Source of the DNA: Cytospora piceicola | Lineage: Eukaryota; Ascomycota; Sordariomycetes; Diaporthales; Cytosporaceae | Length of the DNA: 64,000 nt | Direction of reading: 5' to 3' | Assembly: GCA_023375675.1 (NCBI GenBank) | Contig: JALQBC010000022.1 | Location: 496,001-560,000, forward strand | In this document: one piece after another, positions 54,201 through 64,000 of the stretch | Layout of the letters: each line of letters opens with the position of its first letter | How positions within the stretch are numbered: the stretch's first letter is position 1 | Position numbers and translations under genes: made by a program | The notes under the pieces: model-generated | The model's database searches: none | Told to the model about the DNA's origin: nothing | What the model saw: only the letters and a program-made list of their open reading frames with translations

Positions 54201-55240
54201 ATGTTGTCGAGACAAGCCCTGCTCCGCTCAGCCCGTGCTGCAGCCCCCTCGCGGGCATTCGCCTCGCAGGTCCGCTTCTACGCCGCCCCCGCCGCCAACG
54301 AGACCGTCAAGCCCCCCGTCGCCCTGTTCGGCCTGGATGGCACCTATGCCACTGCCCTGGTACGTCACGGCGCCGATCCGTCCCGGCTGCGAAGGGATTT
54401 CGAGAGTTTAGCTGGTTGTCGTGTCAATTGATGACGCGCGGAGGGGAACCGGAGGATGGGACCGGATATGCAAGAGGAAGTCTGAAGGCTAATGCGTCAT
54501 TTCCCGAAACCACAGTACACGGCCGCCGCCAAGTCCTCGTCCCTGGACCCGACCGCCAACGCCCTGAACAAGCTGGCCAACCTGGTGTCCAAGGACGCCA
54601 AGCTGGTCAAGATCCTCGAGGCCCCCATGCTGTCCCCCGACGACAAGTCCGCCATCGTCGCCGAGCTCGAGAAGACCAGCGGCAGCAGCGAGACCGTCAA
54701 GAACTTCCTGCAGACCCTGGCCGAGAACAACCGCCTGGCCCTGCTCGGCCCCGTCTGCACCAGGTTCAGCGAGCTGATGAGCGCCTCGCGCGGCGAGGTC
54801 GAGATGACCGTTACGAGCGCTACGGTACGTCATGTCCCCCGGAACGGGAGGGAGTGTGCGAGGATTCGACAATACGGAGGATGAGGTTGAGAGGAGTGGA
54901 GGCGGAGGACAAGAGATTCGACCTCCCCCCTGGAAGGTGAACACGATACTAACTGTACTCTACGTGTATAGCCTCTGGACAACAAGACCCTGAACAGACT
55001 TGAGTCCGCTGTGTCCAAGTCCTCCTACGTCGGCCAGGGCAAGAAGCTCAAGGTCACCAACGAGGTACGAGTTCCCTGCCGGTGGACGTCTCCCGTCCGT
55101 GCCTACGTGGATACTAACAGGCACAGGTCAACCCCGAGATCATTGGAGGACTGGTTGTTGAGATTGGCGACCGGACGATCGACCTGGCTGTCTCTTCCAA
55201 GATTGCCAAGATGAACAAGCTCTTGACCGACACCCTGTAA
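54201..55240 (+). CDS. atp5: Mitochondrial ATP synthase subunit 5 (OSCP)
   Basis: Exons 54201-54359, 54516-54824, 54972-55064 and 55127-55240 give 224 aa. OSCP joins the peripheral stalk to the top of F1 in the inner-membrane ATP synthase. The presequence MLSRQALLRSARAAAPSRAF is a typical mitochondrial signal. The mature part starts near PPVALFGLDGTYATAL. It continues with LNKLANLVSKDAKLVKILE, VKNFLQTLAENNRLALL, VEMTVTSATPLD, and the C-terminal IIGGLVVEIGDRTIDLAVSS and KIAKMNKLL blocks, all standard OSCP features. All introns are phase 0. Very strong G/C third-position bias matches high expression. It is convergent with mob1. Confidence 0.97.
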
Positions 55241-55659
55241 ATTAGTTGATTTGTATATGAAAGGCAAGCGACCATGGGTGTGGCGAGTTATGACACAGGG
55301 AGAGCATCTGATAAGGCACCAGGCCAAGGATACCACCAGCATCTGCCGTGTTTAGATGAGCCAGAATAGAGAGCACTGATTCTTCAGATGAGACTTGTCC
55401 CCTCTGGATTCTGCTTGGTTTCAAAAATGTCTATGGCCATTCAGTCTACGGCATATTTTCGAATCCCCGGAGAGACCGTAAGCATGGTAAAGATGCCCTG
55501 CCCCTGCAAGGCATTGACCGACCGACCGTTCATACTCCCGTACACGCACACCGTGGGTATGCTACTCCAAACAAGAAAAACCGGATGCCCCAACGCCAGC
55601 TACAAAAAAAACAGAGATCGAAAGTTGGCCCATCGTACAGTCGTAGCAGCACCAGCAGC
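55241..55659. other. Convergent intergenic region
   Basis: 419 bases between the OSCP and mob1 stop codons. 3' untranslated DNA only. Confidence 0.55.
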
Positions 55660-56562
55660 TTAGTCGCTCCGCAGCATGCTGTCCACCAGGTCTCCCAAAG
55701 GACCCCAGAAGTCCTTCCCAGTCGCAAGGTTGTGCTCGTCGATGAACAAGACATACTGCTTGAAGCTGGTGTTGAGGTGAGGTTCGAGTCCAAGCTCGCG
55801 GATGACGGGGTAGTGGTGGCAGTAGATGTGGGCGTAGACACGGTACATGCGCTTGAAGATCTGGCGGACGAGGGACGGGAAGGTCTTGGGGAAGGGCACA
55901 CCGATGCGGCTGGGCATGACGGCCTCGTTGTCGATGTTGCCCTGGACCCAGGTCATGAGCTGCTCGATGTAGGCCGGGGCGGGCATCTTGGTCGGGCGCT
56001 TGTAGTTTTCGTTGTCCTGCCAGAGATACTCAAACTCGTCGGTCGCCTTCATCTCCGGACAGGACTGGGGTGAGCAGAACTCGGTGATGGCGCCGTAGAG
56101 GAGGTTGATCTGGTTGTAGAAATCCACCACTGGGGGAAGCATGGAATCAGCCTTCCGTATGCAGGACACCATGTGGGATTAGATGCTCGCTTACTGTTGA
56201 CGGCGTACCACTCGTTCTCATCCTCGCCCTCGGGCAGCTTCACGATCTTGCGAAGACTACCTCCGCCCAAAGTCGCCTCGGCATACTGTCGCAGCTGGTA
56301 GCTCGTTGTTCCCTGCTTGCCACCGGGTCGCGGCCGGAACTGGTTTCGCCTGTTGTTGCTGCTGTTATCGCATTGTAAGCCAAGTAGTCCTCCTCGATGT
56401 ATTGTCACAAATCGCACGGCCCTCGTCCCGGGACTATCACCCGCCGTTTTCAGGCTACGTCGCGGGCCATCGGGTGTATCGACCGGAAGGTGGAACAGGC
56501 CATTGTGGGAAGCATGGAGACGAAGGTGGTTCTACATACACAGTTGTGATGAAGGAAGTCAT
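55660..56562 (-). CDS. mob1: Mob1, kinase activator of the mitotic exit/septation network
   Basis: Exons 56562-56540, 56361-56195 and 56129-55660 give 219 aa. Mob1 binds and activates the NDR/LATS kinase (Dbf2 or Sid2) at the spindle pole and division site. The spliced start [20 protein letters not shown] and the run [18 protein letters not shown] are family sequence. Zinc ligands are present in [10 protein letters not shown] (two Cys) and in [10 protein letters not shown] (two His). [19 protein letters not shown] and [17 protein letters not shown] complete the fold. The first exon is only 23 nt, and its 178-nt intron is the longest in the gene. It was chosen because it restores the usual N-terminus, and the 5' end is less certain than the rest. 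Byr4 of the same pathway is also in this window. Confidence 0.93.
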
Positions 56563-57536
56563 CGTGACAACTTCTCGTCGCGGAACTCAGGTCGGGTATC
56601 AATGAGTATGATGGGCGCCGCCTGGGCACATGTGCACTCCAAGGTTAGTGGGTCAACTCCAAACGTCGTGTTCGATCATGTATGCCCATACCTATGTTTC
56701 GATCACCTGCGCGATTGCAGTGTGAGACACAGCCGTGATGTTCAGTCAGAGAAGAGAGCGGGAAGAAAGATGTAGTAGTTTGGGCACAGATATGTGGATG
56801 ATGTCGCAAGGAACCTGGGAAGCTTGGAAACCCCGGATCGAATTCAGGAGGCACAGACGTCAACAAACAGCACAGGGTTGCTTCGGCGCGCCCTCTGGAA
56901 TGTCCGGGTTCAGGGGGTCAATTTAGGCGGTGGTCATAGCGCCCTACTCTCACTGTTAGACCCCCGCTAGATGGACCTTTCGGGAGTGCGGAGCAGTCTA
57001 TATTTACTGTAGGTTATGTCCGGTATATACTGTTTCTATCCCAATCCTTCCCTTCCTTCCAAGCATGCAATTGTCCACGGGCTATCAAAAAGGTAGCGCG
57101 TACCATTGACCTCTCACTTTTTCGATCATAGTTGACGTGGTTTCAGATTCGATCTGGACAATCCGGTCAAGAGCCCATCAGTCCCGCAATTCTGATCAAT
57201 CGTATGTGATTTCAAGCCTCTCGGCCGCATGATGCCGCCTACTTGTGGAGAATAGTCAAGCCCACCCATGATATGCACCCCAGATTCTCCGCATTCTGGT
57301 CGGCCTGTTAGGGATGCAAGTCGATATGGATGCTTGCCACTTGCCTGTTGCTTTCCGTGGTTCCATCTGATCGGGTTAACAATGAGCGAATACCCAGCTC
57401 CCAGGGATGCAGGGATGCCAGTGTATAAGACATGAGATGAGGCTCAATATGGCGTCGAGTAATAGAAAAGGGCTATAAGTACCTTGTCCTTATTTATTTG
57501 ATTATCTTTTGACCTGTGGAGGCTCACGTCCGTAAC
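56563..57536. promoter_or_regulatory. Divergent intergenic region, mob1 and glycosidase-like gene
   Basis: 974 bases with no supported gene. It separates starts on opposite strands. No distinctive motif was recognised. Confidence 0.45.
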
Positions 57537-59925
57537 ATGCATAGCCTATGGCGCATCTCCCCTTGCTATCTTGTCGCTCTTGTCGAGGCCACATCCTCAA
57601 TAAATAGACAAAAGGTCGTCCAAGCGTTCAATGTGTGTCGAAATGGGAGCTCAAGCACAACTCCCCTCCAAGTAGGGAACGGCAACTTCGCGTTTGGCGT
57701 TGATGTGACCGGCCTGCAGACGTTCCATCCCTTTTCTTCGATGTCAGCATGGGGCTGGCACAACTTCTCACTGCCAACAACTCTAAATCAGACCTCCGTT
57801 GATGGTGAGACCGGCGGATGTGCTCTCTGGGTTGATATTCACCTGCTGACAAGCACCAAGACTTCACTGGTCTGGACTGGTGGACCCCGCCTCTTGACTT
57901 CTCAGATGGTGGGCGGCTTGTAAATTATGACCAGTCAAATCCAGCCGAGAGTGATATATCAAGCTGGCTCATCCAGAACCCCCAGCGACTGAATCTGGGG
58001 AACATCGGAATCTGGTTCGGCGGAGCGCGGGTTAACGAGAGCGAACTTGAGGAGAAATCCCAAGTGCTGGATCTTTGGACCGGCTCTATCACTTCGACAT
58101 TCTCCTACAATGGCAGCACTGTTACAGTCGAAACACGGGCAGCGCCTGACTCTGACACTGTCGGCATCAGTGTCGAGTCTGATTTGCTATCCACGGGGGC
58201 TCTCGCTTTATTCTTCGATTTTCCATACCCGGATGAGAACAAGTTTGATGCCCCGTTTGTTGGGGTCTGGAATGCCACAAGCAACCATTCGACTTCCCTC
58301 GAGAGGTCTGGGAACGGAGCTGTCATACGGCATACTCTGGATGACAACAGCTACTTTTTCACAGCGACATGGGAAGGATATGGGCAGGTGGCTGGACCGG
58401 AAGATGGCACACACCGATATATCTTCTCGGTGCCTGGATCGAGCCGGTTGAAGCTGACCGCAACCTTCAGCCCTCACAAAATTTCAAGCAGCACGTCGCT
58501 TGATACTTTGAAAGACGATTCCGGGTTATGGTGGAAGTCCTATTGGGAATCCGGAGCTTTTGTTGACCTGACTTCTGTCGGCTCCGAGGATGCCACTGAA
58601 CTGCAGCGACGAATCATTCTCTCCCAGTATCTCTTGGCCGTCAACTCAGCGTCCTCTTTCTCCCCACAAGAGTCTGGCCTCGTCAACAATGGGTGGTATG
58701 GCAAGTTTCACATGGAAATGTATGTCCATCTTGCGTCCAGAATCCTGCATAACTACGTCTCTAGAGTCCTGCTTCCGGTGGGAATTTGAGCAAGTCTCAA
58801 AATAGACACCTTAGATATTCGACTGGAACACCCACTGACTTGAATTGTCGGTAGGGTTTTCTGGCATCTTATGTACTTCGGCCGATGGAATCACTTCGAC
58901 CTGCTCCACCGGAGCATGCCAAGGATGTATGAACAGTTCCTCCAGTCGTGCTACGACAGAGCTGCACTCCAGGGATACAAGGGCGCGCGCTGGGGTAAGA
59001 TGACAGATCCGACTGGTCGGAGTGCCCCTGGTGAGATCAACTCACTCCTGATCTGGCAGCAACCGCATCCTATGTATTTTGCGGAGATCGAATATCGCTC
59101 GTCCCCTAACAATGCGACGTTGGAGAGTTGGGACGAGATTTTGACGGCCTCTGCTGACTTCATGGCTTCGTTTGCATGGTATAATGAGACGACAGGAGTA
59201 TTTGATCTTGGGCCTCCCATGTATCCCGTCTCTGAAAACACAAGCCCAAACATGACAATCAACCCGACATTTGAGCTCGCATACTGGCGGTTTGGGCTCG
59301 ATGTTGCTATAATGTGGAAAGAGCGCCAGGGACTGTCTGTCCCAGAGGATTGGGTGGTTGTGAGGGACAACCTTGCTCCCCTGCCCATCGTTGACGATAC
59401 ATATCCTGTCTATGAAGGGATCCCAAATATGTGGACTGACAATACTACAACAGACGATGTGAGTAATCTCTTATATTCAGCTGTAGCATGCATCTGCGAA
59501 GGCTGTCACTGAACCGGTTCATTGTCAAATAGCACCCAGCCATGGCTGGAATCTACGGCTGGCTTCCGCCCCCATTGAGCGGGCCGCCGCTAAACTTGAC
59601 CGTGGTCCAAAACACTGCCGACAAGATCCTCGAGCTCTGGAACCTGGAGGACTCGTATGGTTGGGATTTCTCCCTGCTGGCGATGAACTCGCTGCGGCTC
59701 GGCGACGTCGACCAGGCTGTGGCGTATCTCCTGCATCCCGTCTTCCAGTTCGACGACGCCGGCTACCCTGTTGGGGGCTCTCGTGTGGCAACTCCGTACT
59801 TTCCGAATGCGGCCTCCTTGCTCCTTGCTACTGCGATGATGGCTGGGGGCTGGGATGGAGCTCCCGGGCCACATTTTCCTGCCGATTGGGATGTTCTTGT
59901 TGAGGGTTTCGTTCCTGGATTATAG
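57537..59925 (+). CDS. Secreted six-hairpin glycosidase-like protein
   Basis: Exons 57537-57804, 57861-58719, 58855-59458 and 59533-59925 give 707 aa. It resembles fungal secreted proteins annotated only as six-hairpin glycosidase-like. The substrate is unknown. The N-terminus MHSLWRISPCYLVALVEATS looks like a short signal peptide, and many NxS/T sites support secretion. Conserved-looking parts are VVQAFNVCRNGSSSTTPLQV, GNGNFAFGVDVTGLQTF, TGLDWWTPPLDF, SGLVNNGWYGKFHMEMVFW followed by HLMYFGRWNHFDLL, NPTFELAYWRFGLD, and DSYGWDFSLLAMNSLRLG at the C-terminus. Acidic residues in the NGWYGKFHMEM and GWDFS regions are candidate catalytic sites. The gene uses more A/T-ending codons than its neighbours in exons 1-3. 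A start Met at 57516 in the same frame is not ATG, so 57537 is preferred. Confidence 0.8.
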
Positions 59926-60467
59926 TTCGTTACTAGATTTACCTATCTATGGTGTCCCGGACCAGGAACGGTGTATTTGCACTTTCAGTATCGACAACTA
60001 TGCTTATGACCGAGACTTGAGTAGGAAAGTTGGCTCCCACTTTCCTCGATGTTTTCCTCGTACGCAGACGCTATTGCACCTATCTAAAAAAGCATCAGTG
60101 GTTTTGATAACGATAATCTGACCATTATAGTTTGGTGCCTTGATAAGATTACCGGTACACAGTAATGCTGCTTTCACATATGACTGATTTCAGGGCGAAG
60201 TTCCATGGTTGAGACGCTTGCTTTGGGCGCCATGCATTTTGTGACGTTCAATCGAATGTCTAGTTCATCGCAGAGATATCAACGATACCTATAATTGTAT
60301 CATAAGCTGGCCGCCACATGACCGTTCCAGAAGCTAATTCGGTCATGTGCGTAGATGATCGCTTGGGCATTTCACAATATATTCTGCCCTCGCAACCAAC
60401 CAGCATGCAGAACTGGCCCCGCGCCAGCCCGTGGGCAACCAAGCGGACCCCTTCAGAGTAGGATCTT
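59926..60467. other. Convergent intergenic region
   Basis: 542 AT-rich bases between the glycosidase-like and LSm1 stop codons. No gene seen. Confidence 0.55.
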
Positions 60468-61142
60468 TCAAAGAATAATGTCGCCCATGTGCTCGCCCTC
60501 GAAACCAAGAGCAGACAGGTTCTTCTGCTTCTTCTTGTCCACGGCCTTGTCGGCCTCCTGCTTCTCCTTTGCGAGTTTCTCAACCAGATCCGGGTCGGCC
60601 CTATCATATCCTGGTGGTGCGTCGTCGTCCTTGTCCAGATCAATCTCACCCATCAGCATCACGTTCTCGCCTCGAACTATAAACACGCCTCGTGGTATGT
60701 CGGCGTAGAGACCTCGCTGCTCCGCGGCGCTGGGGTGGTCGGCTGGGACAGCATCGGGTGTTACGAACGTCCTCTCAACCGTCGACTGCAGAACCAAGTT
60801 CGCTATAGCCCCATTGTTAACTCCACTCCTTTGCTACCTGCCCGTTTGGAGAACCATACCGAACTGGTCCCAGCTTCGTAGAACTCCTAGTAGTTTCCGT
60901 CCGTCGCGCAGCGCAACCATGAGTTTCTCTAAGGGGTTGTGTTAGTCACACGTGGTGTGGTGTGGTGTGGTGTGGCTCTGGTCGCCTATTGAACATGATT
61001 CCTTACTGTCTGTCAGGTCGAGAAGAGAGGCCGCGGTCGTGAACATCTGGGCGGGTAGTTGCTGGGGAGGTGGAGGGGGACGGCCCAGGACCGGAGGGCC
61101 CTGAGGACCGGGAGGAGGATCATTGAGGGATAGGTGCTCCAT
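60468..61142 (-). CDS. lsm1: LSm1, mRNA decapping-activator subunit
   Basis: Exons 61142-61007, 60928-60860 and 60802-60468 give 179 aa. LSm1 defines the cytoplasmic Lsm1-7 ring, which binds the 3' end of deadenylated mRNA and promotes decapping. The N-terminus is a Pro-rich extension (about residues 8-32). The Sm1 motif spans the second splice junction: KKLMVALRDGRKLLGVLRSW, then DQFANLVLQSTVER. The Sm2 motif is GVFIVRGENVMLMGEI. The C-terminal tail is charged and Lys/Asp-rich, as expected for LSm1, whose tail lies across the ring. The first intron carries a GTGTG microsatellite at about 60953-60975. Confidence 0.92.
60953..60975. repeat. GGTGT short tandem repeat in LSm1 intron 1
   Basis: About five GGTGT units in a row within the first intron (60929-61006) of the LSm1 gene. 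Confidence 0.85.
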
Positions 61143-62045
61143 TATCTCATGTGCATTGAGTTTCGTATGTGGTATAAAGAGTGGGCAGCAAGTCCATGAG
61201 TACCTAAAGAAAGAGGGCGGGAAAAGTGGCGGGCTGATTAGATTGCGCCCGAGGTCTGCAAAAGTGCAAGTTAATATGAGAACGCGCCGTAGTAGGAGAG
61301 CTACAGCACGCGCATTACTTGGTACGACGTCAATTGCTTGCGGGCGTGGGGCCAGCTCCTCTTATCGGCCCAGGTACGTACTGCTTGGCCCTTCGATAAC
61401 GGATCCAAACAAGCCGAACCTCCGTTTTCAGTGGCCTGTGGCCAATTAGAAGACAGGTTGTGCCCGTCTAAGTCCTAAAGTGGGCGAGGGCAGTTGACTT
61501 AGCTACCTAAGTACTTACTATGGTAGGCAGTGCCTTGGTCACAATGGCCCCGGTCGGCCGCCGGAGAGAGACTGAACTGAGCTCGCCTGTCTTCCCACTC
61601 TTACTGGGTTTTTTATTGTTCTTCCCTATTGACCACTCGCTAGCAAGCATGAACCGGCGTGATAGTTCTCTATTTACGTAGAACATTACGACTGGAAATC
61701 ATCTACTAATTCCATACAATACATCGTCCTTCTTATTCTTCTTCCGTACCAGTCTCTCTCTCAACTGGGAAACCAACCAGCCACCCTCGACCTCAAATTG
61801 TGAACTTCTCCCAGTTCCTCGACTCCTGACACCTACACACTCCGCTCTGTCGTGGCAAGAAGATAAGACTCGGGGCAGGAAGCCTATCGTCTATCTAGTC
61901 ACATAATTCCGACCTACCGTCGCATCTAAGCGCCACCGACCGCCGTGCGAACAAAACTATTCACAACCCCTGGAAGAGCACCGAGGCTCGACATACAATC
62001 AACTTAGGAGAACACCACATTGCTCAAAGTGTTTCCACCGACAGT
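61143..62045. promoter_or_regulatory. Divergent region, LSm1 and Sds3-like genes
   Basis: 903 bases between two start codons on opposite strands. CTACCTAAGTACTTACTATGGTAGG-like motif copies begin near 61503. From about 61730 it is a C/T- then A-rich leader for the Sds3-like gene. Confidence 0.5.
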
Positions 62046-63688
62046 ATGGCTGCGAACTCTGCCATAGCGGTGCCACACGAGGCCGCTCCTCCTCCTGCAC
62101 GCAATGAGTCGAAGCGCGAGAGGAAGCGTCAGCTCTTGCAAGACCGCCTCCAGCAAATGTCCGAGAGCTTCTCGCGAGGCCGCGACAGTGCCTACCGCGA
62201 GCAACTTCAGAAGATCCAGCTTGATACAAACCTCATCATGCGGGTTGATCCATATGGCGATCGACCTCTGGAAGGTCTTGACTTGGACCCAGAATCGGCC
62301 CTGCTTGGACAGAGCACCGATCCCACAACCGCCCGAACTCTTCTAGAGATGGCTGGTCCCAGGTTTCGGGACTGGGTTCATGACATAGAAGACCTCGTCG
62401 AAGAGCGAGATTACGAGCTAACTAAACAAAAGGTGCGTTCTTGATACCGAAATAATTTCATGACGAACTTCCTGGCTAACTTTCTTGCTAGCTTGAATAC
62501 GAGCGAAAGTGCAAACAGCATCGAAATGTACACAATTACAAGGTCCTCCAGGCCAAGCGAGAGCATCATTCCCTGTCCTCGACCGTCCGCGACCGCCTAA
62601 TCAACACCATCACGGCAAAGAAATATCGACTGAGCAAAGAAAAGGAGGCTCTCGAAATCAGTGATGCGTCTGCTTTGCTTTTACATCCGAACCAGTTCAG
62701 CATGACCAATCCAGCAAGTCCTGGCGGCACACATGGAAAGAGAGCCACTCGCCTTAGGCGCGAAATGGAAGAAATGCCCGGCTTCTCAGAGAACAAGAAG
62801 AGAAAGAGGAATGGTAACGATGACGACGGTTCGCCTGTGCCCCAACGGAGGGCCCTAGACGCAAACAACGTCACTCCCGTGTGGCAGAGTGATAGGCTGC
62901 GGTTTGGCAAGAGCAGTGGCCCGATTTACAGCATCGACAAGCTCTTCACCGACAAGGAGCTGTCAATGACATACAATACTGCCGCGCTCGCTGCGCACAA
63001 ATATATGCTGCGGCACAAGTCCAAGGACGGCGTCGTCTCATCACCTTCGGACAGTGGACCAGAAGATCATGAGGAAGGTGAGGAAGGCATCGAGCCTTCT
63101 GCGCCGGTTATGGAGCGCCAAGTTTCACATGCAACTAGGAGTACACGAGGTGGAACGCACAACCCCAATTTCTACGACAACAAACTCGTGGGAATTGAAG
63201 CGCTGGCCAACTTTGAGCTGCCTGGCAACCTTGAGCGACTCGACGCCCAAGAACCAAAGCTCCCTCCTATTGTGCCTGCGCCATACAACAAGGCGAAGCC
63301 GATGACGGAGGCCAGCGGCCCGGCTCCTCTCACGACGGACGACGCCTTGGCAGACCTGCAGGCCATCTCGGTGCTGCGCCAATACGAGCAGCTTCACGGC
63401 GTGGGAGCCAATCTTGATGTCCCCAACGGTGGCCGCAAGATATTGGAGGCAGTTGCTCCCGGTCCGCGTGACGAGAAGTTTGTCGCCTATCTACAGGGTG
63501 ACCGGCCAAGCACAGACGACCTCCGCACGGATCTGAAGGTGGAGACCAGCAATTTACGGGTCGAGCCTGGTCCGTCTTTCTACCAGCCGGCTGCTCTCGG
63601 TAGTATGCCCATGAGTCGACAGAGTTCGGGCGGTGTTGCCATGAGCCGTCAAGGTAGCAACACCAAGGGCCAGCGCCGACGAGCCTAG
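62046..63688 (+). CDS. Sds3-like subunit of the Rpd3L histone deacetylase complex
   Basis: Exons 62046-62432 and 62492-63688 give 527 aa. Sds3 is a structural subunit of the Sin3-Rpd3 large complex, which deacetylates histones at repressed promoters. The N-terminal half is helical and charged: RERKRQLLQDRLQQMSESF, YREQLQKIQLDTNLIMRVDP, and a long coiled coil across the intron (DLVEERDYELTKQKLEYERK, then STVRDRLINTITAKKYRLSK). The block LLLHPNQFSMTNPASPGG followed by an Arg-rich TRLRREMEE stretch is characteristic of filamentous-fungal Sds3-like proteins. The C-terminal 300 residues are less conserved and end in a basic, Ser/Gly-rich tail. The intron is phase 0. Name based on recalled family pattern. 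Confidence 0.75.
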
Positions 63689-64000
63689 TTTAAGATTATG
63701 GGGCGGTGTTTTACGAAATCAAGTGGATGGGATGATAAAGATTACGATTCTGGCGCGGGTTAGACCAAAGTCTTGAGAGACGACAACGTGATATGGAAAA
63801 TACATATTGTTCAAGCTGCTCTGCTAATTGAATTCATATTGACCAAATCAATGGACTTGCAATTTCCCCAGGCTTATCTATAGTCTCCGTCGATGCTCCG
63901 CTCGATTGACTGTTCAAGGTCCAAAAACTAGGGTCCTCACCTCGATACTCTCGCGTCCCTCGGCATCAGGGTGTGTCCTTGGGTCCTCGAAAGCTGTGTG
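63689..64000. other. 3' flank of the Sds3-like gene to the window end
   Basis: 312 bases with no open frame of note. Holds the 3' untranslated region. Confidence 0.5.

Noticed and set aside
1..64000. CRISPR arrays, bacterial operons, phage or integron structures
   Set aside because: Spliced genes, mitochondrial presequences and a RIP-type relic show this is fungal nuclear DNA; no regularly spaced repeats were found.

Overview
This is nuclear DNA of a filamentous ascomycete. The genes carry short introns (about 50-130 nt) with fungal donor (GTAAGT/GTATGT) and branch/acceptor (CTGAC...CAG) signals. Gene content and protein signatures (Byr4, Get5 and NUO-78 type sequences, a fungal SelO, an Sds3 with the LLHPNQFS block) point to the Sordariomycetes. 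A repeat killed by C-to-T/G-to-A changes, as produced by repeat-induced point mutation (RIP), fits the same group. The species cannot be named from the window. Spliced models were built by hand; for every multi-exon gene the exon lengths sum to an open frame. Layout, left to right: an unrecognised six-exon gene (1397-3379, +); mitochondrial Hsp60 (4574-6486, +); cofilin (7669-8510, +); Get5 (8889-9586, -) divergent from the rRNA methyltransferase Nop2 (10058-12375, +); Byr4 (13425-16498, -); a 2.4 kb repeat-dotted gap; an XRCC4-like NHEJ factor (18883-20559, +); an aldo-keto reductase (20942-22034, -); an SF1 helicase of the MOV10/SDE3/SAD-3 kind (23212-26799, -); a RIP-mutated Tc1/mariner relic (27195-28581); SelO (28752-30923, +); a GH63-like protein (31236-34816, -); a mitochondrial PP2C phosphatase (36158-38113, -); a Pex39-like peroxin (38868-39836, +); complex I 75/78 kDa subunit (40440-42979, -); an unrecognised single-exon gene (43793-44473, -); an Atg37-type acyl-CoA-binding protein (45369-46378, -); RNase III (47040-48305, -) divergent from mitoribosomal mS33 (48713-49202, +); a PUF RNA-binding protein (50589-53075, +); ATP synthase OSCP (54201-55240, +); Mob1 (55660-56562, -); a secreted six-hairpin glycosidase-like protein (57537-59925, +); LSm1 (60468-61142, -); and an Sds3-like Rpd3L subunit (62046-63688, +). 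Nearly all are housekeeping genes that do not form a cluster. Functional links are loose: Hsp60, NUO-78, OSCP, mS33 and the PP2C act in mitochondria; Byr4 and Mob1 both belong to the septation initiation/mitotic exit network; Pex39-like and Atg37-like proteins both act at peroxisomes; Nop2, RNase III, PUF and LSm1 act on RNA. No biosynthetic cluster, CRISPR array, rRNA or convincing tRNA was seen, and I found no clear undescribed multi-gene system. The most unusual features are very small exons (a probable 3-nt exon in the GH63-like gene; a 15-nt exon in the complex I gene carrying an iron-sulfur ligand), the RIP-dead mariner beside a silencing-type helicase, and a palindromic TACCTAGGTA motif scattered through intergenic DNA.
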